From assembly GCA_038131365.1 (NCBI GenBank), contig JAYPPH010000003.1, positions 496,001-560,000 of the forward strand: 64,000 nt of DNA. Direction: 5' to 3'. Origin of the DNA: Marisalimonas marina (GTDB lineage Bacteria > Pseudomonadota > Alphaproteobacteria > Puniceispirillales > Marisalimonadaceae). This document shows positions 35,883 to 44,905 of the stretch, one piece after another. Each line of letters begins with the position of its first letter. Positions within the stretch are counted from its first letter, which is position 1. A program made the translations under genes and the position numbers. The notes beneath the pieces were generated by a model. It made no database searches. It was given only the letters and a program-made list of their open reading frames with translations, and had not been told where the DNA came from.

Positions 35883-37706
35883 TTAATGGGTGTTAATTAA
35901 ATCTAAACCTGCACCATTTTCCGCGTTACTGGCATTATGCCTAAGGAGTGAAAATAAATTTCTACCAAAATTACTAGAGGTATTGTTATTGTCTGATAAA
36001 GTTAATTCTCTACCACTAAAATTTTCATTGAGATTTATAGTACCTAAAACAGCATTAATTTCTATTTCGTCACCATCTTCAATTAGACCAATTACGCCAT
36101 TATCCAAAGCCTCAGGAGTTACATGAATTGCTGCCGGAACCTTTCCTGAAGCCCCAGACATTCTTCCGTCCGTTAGCAACCCAACTTTAAATCCAAGATC
36201 TTGAATGTTGGACAATATGGGTGTAAGCGCATGAAGTTCTGGCATACCATTGGCTTTTGGGCCTTGAAGACGGACTACAATAATAACATCTCTGTTCAAT
36301 AAACCTTTATCATACGCTTTCTTAACATCAAATTGATTATCAAAAACCATTGCAGGCGCTTTAATTATTTGGTGATCTATACTGACTGCTGAAATTTTAA
36401 TTACCGCCTTACCAACATTACCCTTTAACATTTTTAATCCACCATTTTTTTGATGAGGATTTTTTACACTTCTTAAAATACTATTATCAAATGATTTTGA
36501 TTTTGCTTTGTTCCAAATTAATTTAGAGTTTTTAAGAGTAGCCTCTGAAACGTAATCAAAAAGATTCTCTCCCCAAACAGTCTTAGCTGTTCCATCTAAC
36601 AAACCCGCATCCAACAATTCTCCAATCACAAAACTCATCCCTCCAGCAGCATGAAATTGGTTAACGTCTGCTTTTCCATTTGGATACACCCTTGCTAATA
36701 AAGGAGTAATCTCCGATAAATCTGAAAAATCTTCCCATAATAATTTAATTCCTGCTGCTGCAGCTATTGCAGGCAGGTGAAGTGTATGATTAGTCGAACC
36801 TCCTGTAGCATGAAGACCAACAATTGCATTAACACAACTTCTTTCGTCAATTATTCTCCCAATAGGCCTAATATCATTTCCTTTTCTAGATATTGAAATA
36901 GCTTGTTGTGTTGCAACAACGTTATATGCATGTCTTAAATCACTATGAGGATGAACAAATGCAGAGCCCGGTATATGAAGTCCCATTACTTCCATTAACA
37001 TTTGGTTTGAATTAGCAGTTCCAAAAAACGTACAAGTCCCCTCCCCGTGATAAGCTGAAATTTCAGCTTTCAGCAATTCATCTCTTGTGGCTTCTCCTTT
37101 CGCAAAAGCTTCTCTAACTAAGTTTTTTTCTTCATTAGATATACCTGTAGACATTGGTCCAGCAGGTACGAAAATTACTGGCAAATGTCCAAATGAAAGA
37201 GATCCAATAAGAAGGCCAGGAACGATTTTATCACATACACCTAAGCATAAAGCTGCATCATAAACTCCATGACTCAGTGAAACTGCAGTAGACATAGCAA
37301 TAACATCTCTAGACATTAAGGATAATTCCATTCCTGGTCTTCCTTGTGTTACCCCATCACACATAGCAGGAACAAGTCCTGCTACCTGAGCGGTGGCTCC
37401 AAATTGAGAAGCTGCAGCTTTAATGACTTTTGGAAAATGTTCTAGAGGTTTATGTGCTGAAAGCATATCGTTATAAGAAGATACAATTCCAATATTAGGT
37501 TTGTAATCCATTAGAATTGATTCTTTGTCACCTGAGGGAGCGGCGGCTGCAGCATGAGCCATGTTTGAACAAGAAATAGAACCTCGATTAGTATCAATGT
37601 TTTCTTCCATTGATTCAATATTTCTTAAGTACTTATTCCTAGAATTAAAACTTCTCTCTCTTATTCTATTAGTTATCTCAATTATTCTACTATGAAGTTT
37701 ACTCAT
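35883..37706 (-). CDS. edd: 6-phosphogluconate dehydratase
   Basis: A 607-residue IlvD/Edd-family dehydratase, normal for Edd. Typical features are the NIGIVSSYNDMLSAHKP block, LCLGVCDKIVPGLL, GTCTFFGTANSNQM and TDGRMSGASGKVPAAIHV, with iron-sulfur cysteines in the first part. It makes KDPG from 6-phosphogluconate. Its start overlaps the end of pgl by eight bases, and it ends the zwf-pgl-edd operon. Confidence 0.93.
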   Translation of the reverse strand: MSKLHSRIIEITNRIRERSFNSRNKYLRNIESMEENIDTNRGSISCSNMAHAAAAAPSGDKESILMDYKPNIGIVSSYNDMLSAHKPLEHFPKVIKAAASQFGATAQVAGLVPAMCDGVTQGRPGMELSLMSRDVIAMSTAVSLSHGVYDAALCLGVCDKIVPGLLIGSLSFGHLPVIFVPAGPMSTGISNEEKNLVREAFAKGEATRDELLKAEISAYHGEGTCTFFGTANSNQMLMEVMGLHIPGSAFVHPHSDLRHAYNVVATQQAISISRKGNDIRPIGRIIDERSCVNAIVGLHATGGSTNHTLHLPAIAAAAGIKLLWEDFSDLSEITPLLARVYPNGKADVNQFHAAGGMSFVIGELLDAGLLDGTAKTVWGENLFDYVSEATLKNSKLIWNKAKSKSFDNSILRSVKNPHQKNGGLKMLKGNVGKAVIKISAVSIDHQIIKAPAMVFDNQFDVKKAYDKGLLNRDVIIVVRLQGPKANGMPELHALTPILSNIQDLGFKVGLLTDGRMSGASGKVPAAIHVTPEALDNGVIGLIEDGDEIEINAVLGTINLNENFSGRELTLSDNNNTSSNFGRNLFSLLRHNASNAENGAGLDLINTH

Positions 37707-38319
37707 CTAATTTCTCAATAAATAAATTTTCTTTTTTGTTATTTAAAAGATAATGAATAGGTAATTTTTTATTACTATAAGCTTCATTGAGAACTTTTAG
37801 TTTTGTCTTTCCTTTAACCAGTAAAATAATAATTTCACTATTTAAAATTAATGGGAGATTCATTGTTATTCTTGGAAGGAAAGGTTCTCCATGGGGTGAA
37901 GTTTTGAAAATTTTAAAATCAGCTTTAATATTTAAAGCATCAAAATTATCTATCATATTTGGAAATAATGAGGCAAAGTGTCCATCCTCACCCATACCAA
38001 GTAAAGTCACATCAAATGGTAATTTGAAAATATCTTGTTTAAAAATTAAGTTCTCACTTAAAGGGAAAAATCTAGCTTTTTTTGCCTTATTCTTTAAAAA
38101 ATATTCTGATATTAATTTTTGATTACTATTGTGGTTCTTAGGCTCAACCAACCTATCATCGACTAAAGTTATATTTACCTTCGACCAAGGAAGATCCATA
38201 TTTGAAAGCTTGTCAAAAACTTTTATTGGACTCGTTCCTCCAGACACGACAAAACTAGCTGTTCCCTTTTTTTCTATTGAAGAAGATAATTTTTCAGTAA
38301 TTAATTTTATTATATTCAT
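37699..38319 (-). CDS. pgl: 6-phosphogluconolactonase
   Basis: A 206-residue DevB-type 6-phosphogluconolactonase with SGGTSPIKVFDKLS, TLVDDRLVE and GMGEDGHFASLFP motifs. It hydrolyses 6-phosphogluconolactone made by Zwf. Spacing to zwf is one base and it overlaps edd by eight bases, so all three are translated from one message. The sequence is rather diverged and AT-rich at the C-terminus, but the key motifs are intact. Confidence 0.9.
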   Translation of the reverse strand: MNIIKLITEKLSSSIEKKGTASFVVSGGTSPIKVFDKLSNMDLPWSKVNITLVDDRLVEPKNHNSNQKLISEYFLKNKAKKARFFPLSENLIFKQDIFKLPFDVTLLGMGEDGHFASLFPNMIDNFDALNIKADFKIFKTSPHGEPFLPRITMNLPLILNSEIIILLVKGKTKLKVLNEAYSNKKLPIHYLLNNKKENLFIEKLDE

Positions 38320-38320
38320 A

Positions 38321-39763
38321 TTAATCCTTTGGATCTATCCAACTCTGTCCATCTAGATGTAAAATTTTATCTTCTGGCCCCATTGTTCCAGTCCTATATA
38401 ATTGAGGCTCCTGTGTTTTTGCAATTTCAACAATTGGGTCAATATAATCCCAAGCTGCTAACACTTCATCTGATCTCATAAATAAAGTCTGGTTTCCTCT
38501 TACAACGTCCATTAACAAACGTTCATAAGCGTCTGGTAGCCGGTCGGAAAATGTATCGCTAAAAGAAAGATTAAGCTCAGATGGAAAAAATCTCATGCCA
38601 CCAGGACCTGGAGCTTTTGAGGTTAACATAAGCTTCAATCCCTCATCAGGTTGCACCCTAATTATTAGTCTATTAGGTACATTTTTATTTTCGTTAGTTA
38701 AATTAGCAAAAATATCATATGGCTTATTTTTAAAAGTGATAATTATCTCACTAGCTCTTTTGGCTAATTTTTTACCTGTTCTTATATAAAAAGGAACTCC
38801 AGACCATCTCCAGTTGTTTATTGCAACTTTAAGAGCTACGAAAGTTTCAGTACTTGAGTACTCGCCTAACTCATCACAAAAACTACGATACTGACCTGTT
38901 TGCATTTCATTTTTTTCAAGAGTTTTAAGCGCCTTTAACACTCTTAATTTCTCATCTCTCATTTGATCAGCTTCATAATAAGAAGGAGGTTCCATTGCAA
39001 CCAAACATATCAACTGCAAAAGATGATTTTGTAACATATCTCTGATGGCACCATACTCATTATAATACCCAATTCGTTCTTCTACTCCCGATGTTTCAGA
39101 AACAGTAATTTGAACATTATCTATATTTTTATTATCCCACTGGTTTTCAAAAAAAGTATTTGCAAATCTCAAGGCCATAAGATTTTGAACCGTTTCTTTT
39201 CCCAGGTAATGATCAATTCTATAAATCTGGTTTTCTTTAAATACCTCAGAAATTTTTTTATTAATTTCAATTGCAGTTGATTTATTTTTGCCTATAGGCT
39301 TCTCTATTACAATTCTACTTTGTTCAACATTTAGCCCCGAATCTCTTAAAAAATTACAACTATCTGCAAATAAATTAGAGGCTATAGCTAAGTAGAAAAT
39401 AATAGGTCTGTTTGGATTAAATTTTTCTTTTACAACATTAAGTAGATCTAAATGACCCTCACTATTAACCACATCAAGTTCTATAAATTTTATAATACTT
39501 ATAAAATCATTCCAAACTTTGTTATTATCTTTATCCTTTGAAATAGCATCTGAACAATGTGTTTCTAATATTTTCAAAAATTTTTCACGTGATTTTATAT
39601 TTTTATCACACAATATAATTCTAGATTTATTATCAATTTGTTTGTCTATAAATCTCCAAAATAAAGCTGGTAATATCTTTCTAACGGAAAGGTGACCAGT
39701 TCCTCCTACAATAACAAAATCACTTGGAATTATTTGTGCTGTTTCAGGTATGTTATTGTTCAT
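38321..39763 (-). CDS. zwf: Glucose-6-phosphate 1-dehydrogenase
   Basis: A 480-residue glucose-6-phosphate dehydrogenase. The NADP site is VIVGGTGHLSVRKILPAL near residue 17, the substrate motif is RIDHYLGKE near 182, and FFENQWDN follows. The dinucleotide site reads GGTGHLS, close to the usual GxxGDLA pattern but with His for Asp. It is the first enzyme of the Entner-Doudoroff branch here and starts the zwf-pgl-edd operon, downstream of the sugar ABC transporter genes on the same strand. Confidence 0.93.
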   Translation of the reverse strand: MNNNIPETAQIIPSDFVIVGGTGHLSVRKILPALFWRFIDKQIDNKSRIILCDKNIKSREKFLKILETHCSDAISKDKDNNKVWNDFISIIKFIELDVVNSEGHLDLLNVVKEKFNPNRPIIFYLAIASNLFADSCNFLRDSGLNVEQSRIVIEKPIGKNKSTAIEINKKISEVFKENQIYRIDHYLGKETVQNLMALRFANTFFENQWDNKNIDNVQITVSETSGVEERIGYYNEYGAIRDMLQNHLLQLICLVAMEPPSYYEADQMRDEKLRVLKALKTLEKNEMQTGQYRSFCDELGEYSSTETFVALKVAINNWRWSGVPFYIRTGKKLAKRASEIIITFKNKPYDIFANLTNENKNVPNRLIIRVQPDEGLKLMLTSKAPGPGGMRFFPSELNLSFSDTFSDRLPDAYERLLMDVVRGNQTLFMRSDEVLAAWDYIDPIVEIAKTQEPQLYRTGTMGPEDKILHLDGQSWIDPKD

Positions 39764-39831
39764 TTTAAAGCCATTTTTATATATTATTTTTTGAAATTAA
39801 AATTAAATGAGTTATCGCACTTATCATCAAA

Positions 39832-39852
39832 AATTTAATTTAAGATTAAATT
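39832..39852 (-). terminator. Weak AT-rich terminator between the ABC ATPase and zwf
   Basis: AATTTAAT (39832-39839) and ATTAAATT (39845-39852) form an eight-base inverted repeat around five bases, next to the ATPase stop codon. Read on the minus strand it is followed by a run of five T. It could partly uncouple the transporter genes from zwf. Confidence 0.35.
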
Positions 39853-40948
39853 AATTAATCCTTTGCCCATTTTTTGGATCAAAATATGAAACTTTTTCTA
39901 AATTAAAAGAGAATTTGACTTTAGAGCCAATTTGAACATCTGTTTCAGAATGAAACCGGGCAGTTACTTCTTTATTACCTAACTTGGTAACAACAAATGT
40001 GTCTGAGCCTGCTGGCTCAATAATATCTACTTTCGATGATATATATTGATAATTAGAACCAGTTTTACTACCATTTTCAGTAATATTCTCAGGCCTTACA
40101 CCAACAATAATATCCTCTGGCAAGTCTAAATTTTTAGTTTCTTTCAATGAAGCAAGTGAGCCATCTTCTAATTTAATTTCTATCTTGATATAATTTTTTT
40201 CTTTCTTTGTTTTTGCTTCAATAAGATTCATTGCTGGAGATCCCATAAAATCAGCAACAAATATATTCTCCGGGTAGTTATAAATCTCAAAAGGTGTTCC
40301 AATTTGCTGAATAAAACCGTCTTTCATAACTACTATTTTTGTGGCTAATGTCATTGCTTCTATTTGATCGTGAGTTACATATACCATTGAAGCCCCTAAG
40401 TCATAATGCAGACGCTTTATTTCTGTTCTCATTTCCACTCTCAACTTTGCGTCTAAGTTTGATAAAGGTTCATCAAAGAGGAAAAGTTTTGGGTTTCTTA
40501 CTAAAGCCCTTCCCATTGCTACCCTCTGTCTTTGACCGCCTGATAATTGTCCTGGCTTCCTTTTAAGGAGGTTTTCTATTTGTAATTGTTTAGCTACTTC
40601 TTTTAACTTTTCTTTTTGTATATCTTCAGGGATGCCCCTTACTTTCATTCCAAATGTAATGTTTTTTTCAACTGTCATAGTTGGATATAAAGCATAGGAC
40701 TGGAATACCATTGCTATATCCCTATCTTTCGGGGCAACATCTGACATATTTTTATTATCTATAAAAATGTCTCCTGAATTTATTTTTTCTAGTCCAGCAA
40801 TACAATTTAATAAAGTTGATTTACCACATCCTGATGGTCCGACCAGTACTAGAAAATCACCACTTTCAATATTTATGTTAATATCATTAAGTACTGTAAT
40901 TTTTCCAAAATCTTTATTTACATTTTTAATTTTTAAAATAGACGTCAT
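39851..40948 (-). CDS. Sugar ABC transporter ATPase (UgpC/MalK type)
   Basis: A 365-residue ATPase of the carbohydrate CUT1 group. Walker A GPSGCGKST, the Q-loop VFQSYALYPTMTV, signature LSGGQRQRVAMGRALVR, Walker B LFLFDEPLSNLDA and the switch His in VTHDQ are all present, with a C-terminal TOBE regulatory domain from about residue 240. It powers the two permeases encoded directly upstream (two-base gap). Family members are often shared among sugars; here glucose is the most likely. Confidence 0.92.
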   Translation of the reverse strand: MTSILKIKNVNKDFGKITVLNDININIESGDFLVLVGPSGCGKSTLLNCIAGLEKINSGDIFIDNKNMSDVAPKDRDIAMVFQSYALYPTMTVEKNITFGMKVRGIPEDIQKEKLKEVAKQLQIENLLKRKPGQLSGGQRQRVAMGRALVRNPKLFLFDEPLSNLDAKLRVEMRTEIKRLHYDLGASMVYVTHDQIEAMTLATKIVVMKDGFIQQIGTPFEIYNYPENIFVADFMGSPAMNLIEAKTKKEKNYIKIEIKLEDGSLASLKETKNLDLPEDIIVGVRPENITENGSKTGSNYQYISSKVDIIEPAGSDTFVVTKLGNKEVTARFHSETDVQIGSKVKFSFNLEKVSYFDPKNGQRIN

Positions 40949-40950
40949 TT

Positions 40951-41829
40951 CTATCCCTTTACTGATCCGGCAGTTAAGCCACGTATGAAGTATTTCCCTG
41001 CAAATATATAAACAACCAAGGTTGGCATAGCAGCAATTATAGCTGCTGCCATATCAACATTATATTCTTTTACACCAGTGGTAGAGTTTACAATATTATT
41101 AAGAGCTACAGTTATAGGCTGCGTTCCAGCTTGGCTAAACGAGACACCAAATAAAAAATCATTCCAAATCTGAGTAAATTGCCAAATCACAGTAACAACT
41201 ATTATCGGTAATGATAAAGGAAGAAAGATAGACCAAAAAATTCTTATAAAGTTGGCTCCGTCTATTTTTGCTGCTTTAACGAGTTCATTAGGGATATTTA
41301 CATAATAATTTCTAAAAAAGAGAGTTGTGAAACCAATGCCATATATAACGTGTACAAATATCAAACCAGTTATAGTACCAGCAAGATCCATTATACCCAG
41401 AACTCTAGCCATAGGTAATAAAATGACCTGAAATGGTATAAAGCAACCAAATAACATTAGTGCAAAAATAATATTTGCACCCTTAAACCTCCATTGAGCT
41501 ACAACGTATCCATTAAGAGCTCCTATTAACGTAGAAATTAATACAGCTGGGATTGCAATAAATATAGAATTCCAGAAGAAAGGTCTTAAACCTTCACATT
41601 GGATTCCTGTACAAGCTGAAGACCAAGCTGTACCCCAGGCCTCAAAGGTCACATTTCTGGGTAAAGATACTAAACTGCCTGTTCTTATCTCTTCCAAACT
41701 TTTCAGAGAGGTTGTTATCATTACAAATAAAGGAAGAAGATAATATAGAACAAAAACTAAGAGTATAGCATACAATAAAAATCTCAATATCAAGTTATTG
41801 TAATTAGTCTTATTAATGTTATTCATCAT
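40951..41829 (-). CDS. Sugar ABC transporter permease (MalG type)
   Basis: A 292-residue permease with six membrane segments and the EAA loop around NELVKAAKIDGANFIRIFWSIFLPL, given here only as its core. The N-terminal MITTSLKSLEEIRTG and the C-terminal YFIRGLTAGSVKG are typical of CUT1 second permeases. It overlaps the preceding permease gene by 11 bases and is followed by the ATPase gene. Confidence 0.92.
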   Translation of the reverse strand: MMNNINKTNYNNLILRFLLYAILLVFVLYYLLPLFVMITTSLKSLEEIRTGSLVSLPRNVTFEAWGTAWSSACTGIQCEGLRPFFWNSIFIAIPAVLISTLIGALNGYVVAQWRFKGANIIFALMLFGCFIPFQVILLPMARVLGIMDLAGTITGLIFVHVIYGIGFTTLFFRNYYVNIPNELVKAAKIDGANFIRIFWSIFLPLSLPIIVVTVIWQFTQIWNDFLFGVSFSQAGTQPITVALNNIVNSTTGVKEYNVDMAAAIIAAMPTLVVYIFAGKYFIRGLTAGSVKG

Positions 41830-42724
41830 TTTTGGCCCTTAACTCTGAATACAAATAAGGAACAACCACAGCAAAAACTACAATCATCATTATTATTGCT
41901 GAACTGGCAGCTTGACCGATATCACCTCGTGAAAAAGCCATTGTATACATATACGTAGCAGGAAGGTCTGTGGCATAACCAGGGCCACCACCCGTTAATG
42001 CAATTACCAAATCAAAACTTTTAATAGCTAGATGAGCAAGCACGATGAAAGCAGAAAGAAATATAGGTGCCATTGAAGGTATAATGATTGCACTGTATAT
42101 CTTAAAAGTAGGGACACCATCAACTTGAGCTGCTTTAATAATTTCTTGGTCAACTGATCTCAATCCCGCAAGGAACAAAGCCATTACAAAACCCGATGCC
42201 TGCCATACACCAGCAATTACTACAGTATAAATGGCAAAATCAGGATTAATTAACCAATCAAATTTAAACTCACTAAAACCCCAATTTCTAAATACAGCCT
42301 CTAAACCTAAGCCAGGATTTAAAATCCATTTCCATGCCGTGCCAGTTACAATTAGAGATAGGGCCATTGGATATAAATAAATAGTCCTTAATGTCCCCTC
42401 AATCCTTATTTTTTGATCTAGAAAAATTGCTAATAATAATCCTAAGAACATGGATATTAAAATAAAAAGAAAGCCAAATATAAATAAATTATCAATTGCT
42501 ACTCCCCACCTTGGAGAGTCAAAAAGTCTTTCGTACTGAATGAAGCCAACTATATCGTATTTTGGCATTAATCTAGAACGTGTAAATGAGATCCAGGCAG
42601 TCCAGGCAATAAAACCGTAAACAAACAAAATTATTGCTATAAAGGAAGGACCTAAAACAATTTTAGGTAAATGTTTTTCAAGCCAATTTGTCATTTTGCA
42701 AACATAAAAAATAACTGTTCTCAA
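41819..42724 (-). CDS. Sugar ABC transporter permease (MalF type)
   Basis: A 301-residue permease with six membrane segments and an EAA loop near residue 195 (IIKAAQVDGVPTFKIYSAIIIP core). It pairs with the MalG-type protein. The conserved ALTGGGPGYATDLPATYMY element is typical of glucose/mannose and related CUT1 transporters. It begins 32 bases after the binding-protein gene. Confidence 0.92.
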   Translation of the reverse strand: MRTVIFYVCKMTNWLEKHLPKIVLGPSFIAIILFVYGFIAWTAWISFTRSRLMPKYDIVGFIQYERLFDSPRWGVAIDNLFIFGFLFILISMFLGLLLAIFLDQKIRIEGTLRTIYLYPMALSLIVTGTAWKWILNPGLGLEAVFRNWGFSEFKFDWLINPDFAIYTVVIAGVWQASGFVMALFLAGLRSVDQEIIKAAQVDGVPTFKIYSAIIIPSMAPIFLSAFIVLAHLAIKSFDLVIALTGGGPGYATDLPATYMYTMAFSRGDIGQAASSAIIMMIVVFAVVVPYLYSELRAKNDE

Positions 42725-42756
42725 TATGTTAAAGAGAACAGTTATTTAAATTTTAA

Positions 42757-44004
42757 TTATTTACTATTATCAATTGCCTTAACAAGCATTGCAACAGCTT
42801 CTTTAGAAGACATGTTAGAATTAAAGTGGGCTGTTACAGTATCAGTAATAGCACCAGCTTGAGCTCCTCTTAAAGCCATTCCATGAGCATAACTAGGCAA
42901 TAAAGTTCCACCAACAGAACTAGCGTTCATGTCAGCTGCAGAAACATGAGCACATCGATCAAACTCATTCAACGCTACGTCAGTTCTGGCTGGAATAGAT
43001 CCTTTATTGAGGTTAAAAACTTTTTGAAAGTTTTTTCCTACTATTAACTTTGCAAGCAACTTTTGTCCATCTTGACGGTCTGATCCTTTAACCTTAAACA
43101 TTGCAAAACTGTCAACATTATACAAGAAACCCTCACCTGGTGTAGACGCGCATAAAAAGTCCTTACCTGGCACTTTTCCAGCAGCTAGAAATTCACCCTT
43201 GGCCCAGTCACCCATTATTTGAAAAGCAGCTTCACCATTCATAACCATTGCGGTAGCTAAATTCCAATCTCTACCTGAAAAGTTTTTATCAACAAAACCT
43301 CTCATAATTCTCATTTGATCAAATACTTTAACCATAGTGTCAGATTGTAACGCTTTTTTATCAAGCTTTACAAATGCATCATGGAAAAAATTAGCACCTC
43401 CAATTCCTAAAGCAACAGCTTCAAAAACGGTAGCATCTTGCCATGCCTGACCACCATGAGCTAATGGAATTATCCCTTTTGCTTGTAGAGCTTTAGCAGT
43501 AGCATTAAATTCATCCCATGTTTTAGGCATACCAAATCCATTTGACTTAAGTACTGAAGCGTTAGCCCATATCCAGTCAATTCTATGAACATTAACTGGA
43601 GCGGCACACCATTTACCTTCACATTTCATGTGACCAGCAATAGATTCTGGTAAAACTTTTGACCAATTATTTTTATTTGCTACATCACTGATATCTGCAA
43701 GAGCTCCTTCTTCATACCATTCCTGAATAGATGGTCCTTTAAGTTGAACTGCAGCCGGAGCATTTCCTGATAATACTCTTGCTCTTAATGCAGTCATAGC
43801 AGCGTCACCACCACCACCTGCAACTGGCATATCAGTCCATGATCCACCATTTTCTGAAAATTCTTTTTGAAGAACTGCTACTGATTTAGCTTCTCCACCA
43901 GAAGTCCACCAATGAAGAACCTCTGCTTTAGGTCCAGCATAAGATACTGATGCTGATATAGTTAATGAAGTTGCAATTGCTGCAACAGCTATTTTCTTAA
44001 ACAT
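42757..44004 (-). CDS. gtsA: Periplasmic sugar-binding protein, glucose (GtsA) type
   Basis: The 415-residue product has a signal peptide (about 23 residues, ending SYA) and the GtsA-like start of the mature chain, with VLHWWTSGGEAKSVAVLQ, then GGGGDAAMTALRARVLSGNAP and GPSIQEWYEEGALADI. This pattern is that of glucose/mannose-binding proteins of the Pseudomonas Gts and Thermus type. It is first in the gtsABCD-like order and precedes zwf-pgl-edd, which supports glucose as the substrate. GGGGGAA precedes the ATG. Confidence 0.88.
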   Translation of the reverse strand: MFKKIAVAAIATSLTISASVSYAGPKAEVLHWWTSGGEAKSVAVLQKEFSENGGSWTDMPVAGGGGDAAMTALRARVLSGNAPAAVQLKGPSIQEWYEEGALADISDVANKNNWSKVLPESIAGHMKCEGKWCAAPVNVHRIDWIWANASVLKSNGFGMPKTWDEFNATAKALQAKGIIPLAHGGQAWQDATVFEAVALGIGGANFFHDAFVKLDKKALQSDTMVKVFDQMRIMRGFVDKNFSGRDWNLATAMVMNGEAAFQIMGDWAKGEFLAAGKVPGKDFLCASTPGEGFLYNVDSFAMFKVKGSDRQDGQKLLAKLIVGKNFQKVFNLNKGSIPARTDVALNEFDRCAHVSAADMNASSVGGTLLPSYAHGMALRGAQAGAITDTVTAHFNSNMSSKEAVAMLVKAIDNSK

Positions 44005-44115
44005 ATATTTTCCCCCATATGTATTAAAATTATCAAATACAATATTGTTATGACGATTATTTGAAAAGGTTGAATCTGTCAGAAACTTTTAAAATAGGTA
44101 TTTTTTTAAAATTTT

Positions 44116-44131
44116 TGTTACACTGTGTTAC
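44116..44131. promoter_or_regulatory. TGTTAC direct repeat in the glucose-transport/two-component divergent promoter
   Basis: TGTTAC occurs at 44116-44121 and again at 44126-44131, ten bases apart (one helical turn), between the divergent sugar-binding-protein and response-regulator genes. OmpR-type regulators bind such tandem repeats, so this is a candidate site for the neighbouring regulator. It lies about 34 bases before the regulator's start. Confidence 0.4.
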
Positions 44132-44164
44132 TTAATAGTTCCAAAATTGAATTGAGATTTAAAA

Positions 44165-44905
44165 GTGACTATTCAAAAAATTTTAATAATTGAAGATGAT
44201 TTAGATATGCAAGAAATGATGGTCTCTTTTTTGCAAAAAAATGGATACATGGTATTTTCTGCAAAAAACTCAACTGAGCTAGCTGAAACCATGAAATCTC
44301 AAAAAATTGATTTGTTATTGCTAGACGTAATGCTTGGTGATGATAATGGTATAGATCTCTGTAGAAAAATTCGTAAAGAAAATAACATACCAGTAATATT
44401 TGTTTCAGCTTTATCCAGCGACCAAGACCGTCTTAGTGGTTTTGAAGTAGGAGCAGATGACTACATTACTAAGCCATTTAATCCCAAAATATTACTTGCT
44501 AAGATAAAAGCTATTCTTAAAAGGGGTACAAAGATAGCTTCTTTAGCTTATAGAAGAAATACTAGAAGTTATTATTTTGATAATTGGGTTTATGATGGAA
44601 AAAGAGACACTATTTTTTCACCTTCAGGCTTTCAGGTCTCATTATCTCAGAAAGAAACTAAAATCCTTAAAGTTTTTTTAGCCAACAATCATATCGCTCT
44701 TACCCGAGAAGAAATTGCTAACTCTATAGATGACACAAGAGAACAAGAAAAAGCTCTTAATATTTCAGAAAGTAGAGCCATTGATGTTCTTGTTGGCAGA
44801 CTTAGAACTAAAATCGAAAAAGATACTAAAAACCCTTTACTTATAAAAACTGAAAGGGGAATTGGCTACATATTTTCAAGTGAAGTAATTCCAAAAGATG
44901 ACTAA
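44165..44905 (+). CDS. OmpR-family response regulator
   Basis: A 246-residue response regulator. The receiver domain (about 1-120) shows IIEDD near residue 8-12, the phospho-acceptor Asp in LLLDVMLGD, and Lys in TKPF. The C-terminal winged helix includes TRSYYFDNWVYD and IKTERGIGYIF. The start is GTG at 44165; the receiver begins within seven residues of it. It overlaps the kinase gene by eight bases and is divergent from the glucose ABC transporter, so it likely regulates sugar uptake, as GltR does in Pseudomonas. Confidence 0.9.
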   Translation: MTIQKILIIEDDLDMQEMMVSFLQKNGYMVFSAKNSTELAETMKSQKIDLLLLDVMLGDDNGIDLCRKIRKENNIPVIFVSALSSDQDRLSGFEVGADDYITKPFNPKILLAKIKAILKRGTKIASLAYRRNTRSYYFDNWVYDGKRDTIFSPSGFQVSLSQKETKILKVFLANNHIALTREEIANSIDDTREQEKALNISESRAIDVLVGRLRTKIEKDTKNPLLIKTERGIGYIFSSEVIPKDD

